A stretch of DNA of 12,687 nt, from contig JAFUDL010000330.1 in the NCBI GenBank assembly GCA_017459225.1, forward strand, positions 1 through 12,687, read 5' to 3'. Each line of letters opens with the position of its first letter. The stretch's first letter is position 1. The DNA comes from Kiritimatiellia bacterium. GTDB taxonomy: Bacteria > Verrucomicrobiota > Kiritimatiellia > RFP12 > UBA1067. This document shows positions 12,534-12,687 of the stretch, one piece after another. Under the pieces are notes generated by a model that was not told the DNA's origin, searched no databases, and worked only from the letters and a program-made list of their open reading frames with translations. A program made the translations under genes and the position numbers.

Positions 12534-12687
12534 AGGTTGCGATAGGACTTTCTGGAGGGGTGGATTCCAGCGTTGCGGCGCTCCTCCTGAAGGAGGCGGG
12601 TCACGAGGTGACGGGCGTCACGATGAAGCTGTGGCGCGGAACGTTCCGCGGCGGCGCCCGCGACGCGTGTTTTGGCCCGGGCGAGGC
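12530..12687 (+). CDS. mnmA: tRNA 2-thiouridine(34) synthase MnmA, N-terminal part
   Basis: MnmA adenylates U34 of tRNA-Lys/Glu/Gln and transfers sulfur to give 2-thiouridine. Only the first 52 codons are in the window. They show the P-loop-like PP motif SGGVDSS (residues ~8-14), then AALLLKEAGHEVTGVTMKLW, the usual start of the family, and a Cys-containing ACFGPGEA segment, which occurs in some MnmA branches in place of the common CCS. The GTG start at 12530 is set by GAGGGAG seven bases upstream and the first family residues (KVAIGLSGG). The upstream frame is closed to other starts. The gene is truncated by the window edge and not by mutation. Confidence 0.9.
   Translation, partial: MKVAIGLSGGVDSSVAALLLKEAGHEVTGVTMKLWRGTFRGGARDACFGPGE

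Noticed and set aside
1..12687. CRISPR array, insertion sequence with transposase, rRNA
   Set aside because: No regularly spaced repeats, transposase or integrase frame, or rRNA-like sequence was seen on either strand.

Overview
The window reads as bacterial chromosomal DNA. It has moderately high GC, closely packed genes with AGGAG-type ribosome binding sites, and ordinary chromosomal genes at the right end (a TIGR02757-family gene, a DUF456 membrane protein and the start of mnmA). The style of the genes, and of the promoters (extended -10, mostly with weak -35 boxes), would fit an uncultured member of the Verrucomicrobiota/Kiritimatiellota/Lentisphaerota group. That placement is a low-confidence guess from general appearance, with no marker gene behind it.

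Left part (1-2040): two related copies of a calcineurin-like metallophosphoesterase locus. The first is collapsed to 78 codons by an in-frame 495-bp internal deletion. The second is complete (245 aa). Between them lie the 3' part of a tRNA-Leu(UAA) gene without a convincing 5' half and a 137-aa orphan gene. Together these suggest a rearranged, possibly mobile-element-related, junction. A 71-aa orphan follows.

Middle part (2060-5255): accessory genes of a type often carried by phages and islands. They are a short Cys-rich ORF containing a strong UACG-capped hairpin, overlapping the start of a compact M20/M42-type metallopeptidase; an HD-domain dGTPase-like dNTP triphosphohydrolase; and a Cys-rich protein resembling phage GP88.

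Centre (5290-11783): the most notable locus. A good extended -10 promoter precedes a single 1632-codon gene encoding, in one chain, the signature blocks of RNA polymerase beta followed by those of beta'. Both double-psi beta-barrel active-site regions, the bridge helix and the trigger loop are present. The protein is about 1100 residues shorter than beta plus beta' of a cellular enzyme, and several near-invariant residues are changed. The start of an unrecognised 262-aa acidic/Cys-containing protein meets the polymerase stop codon, and a TIGR02757 (HhH-GPD-related) gene overlaps the end of that protein. The three look like one translationally coupled operon. No alpha subunit, omega subunit or recognisable sigma factor is visible.

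Right edge (11780-12687): a DUF456 membrane protein converges on the operon and shares a CTAG stop palindrome with it. A divergent promoter region then drives mnmA (5' end only), which is preceded by a 23-codon upstream ORF that overlaps its GTG start.

A recurring theme is a TGN-TAtaaT extended -10 promoter before most transcription units. Two transcripts, and possibly a third, also carry a small upstream ORF whose stop overlaps the next start codon. No CRISPR array, IS element or rRNA was seen, and there is no gene-free stretch longer than 300 bases.
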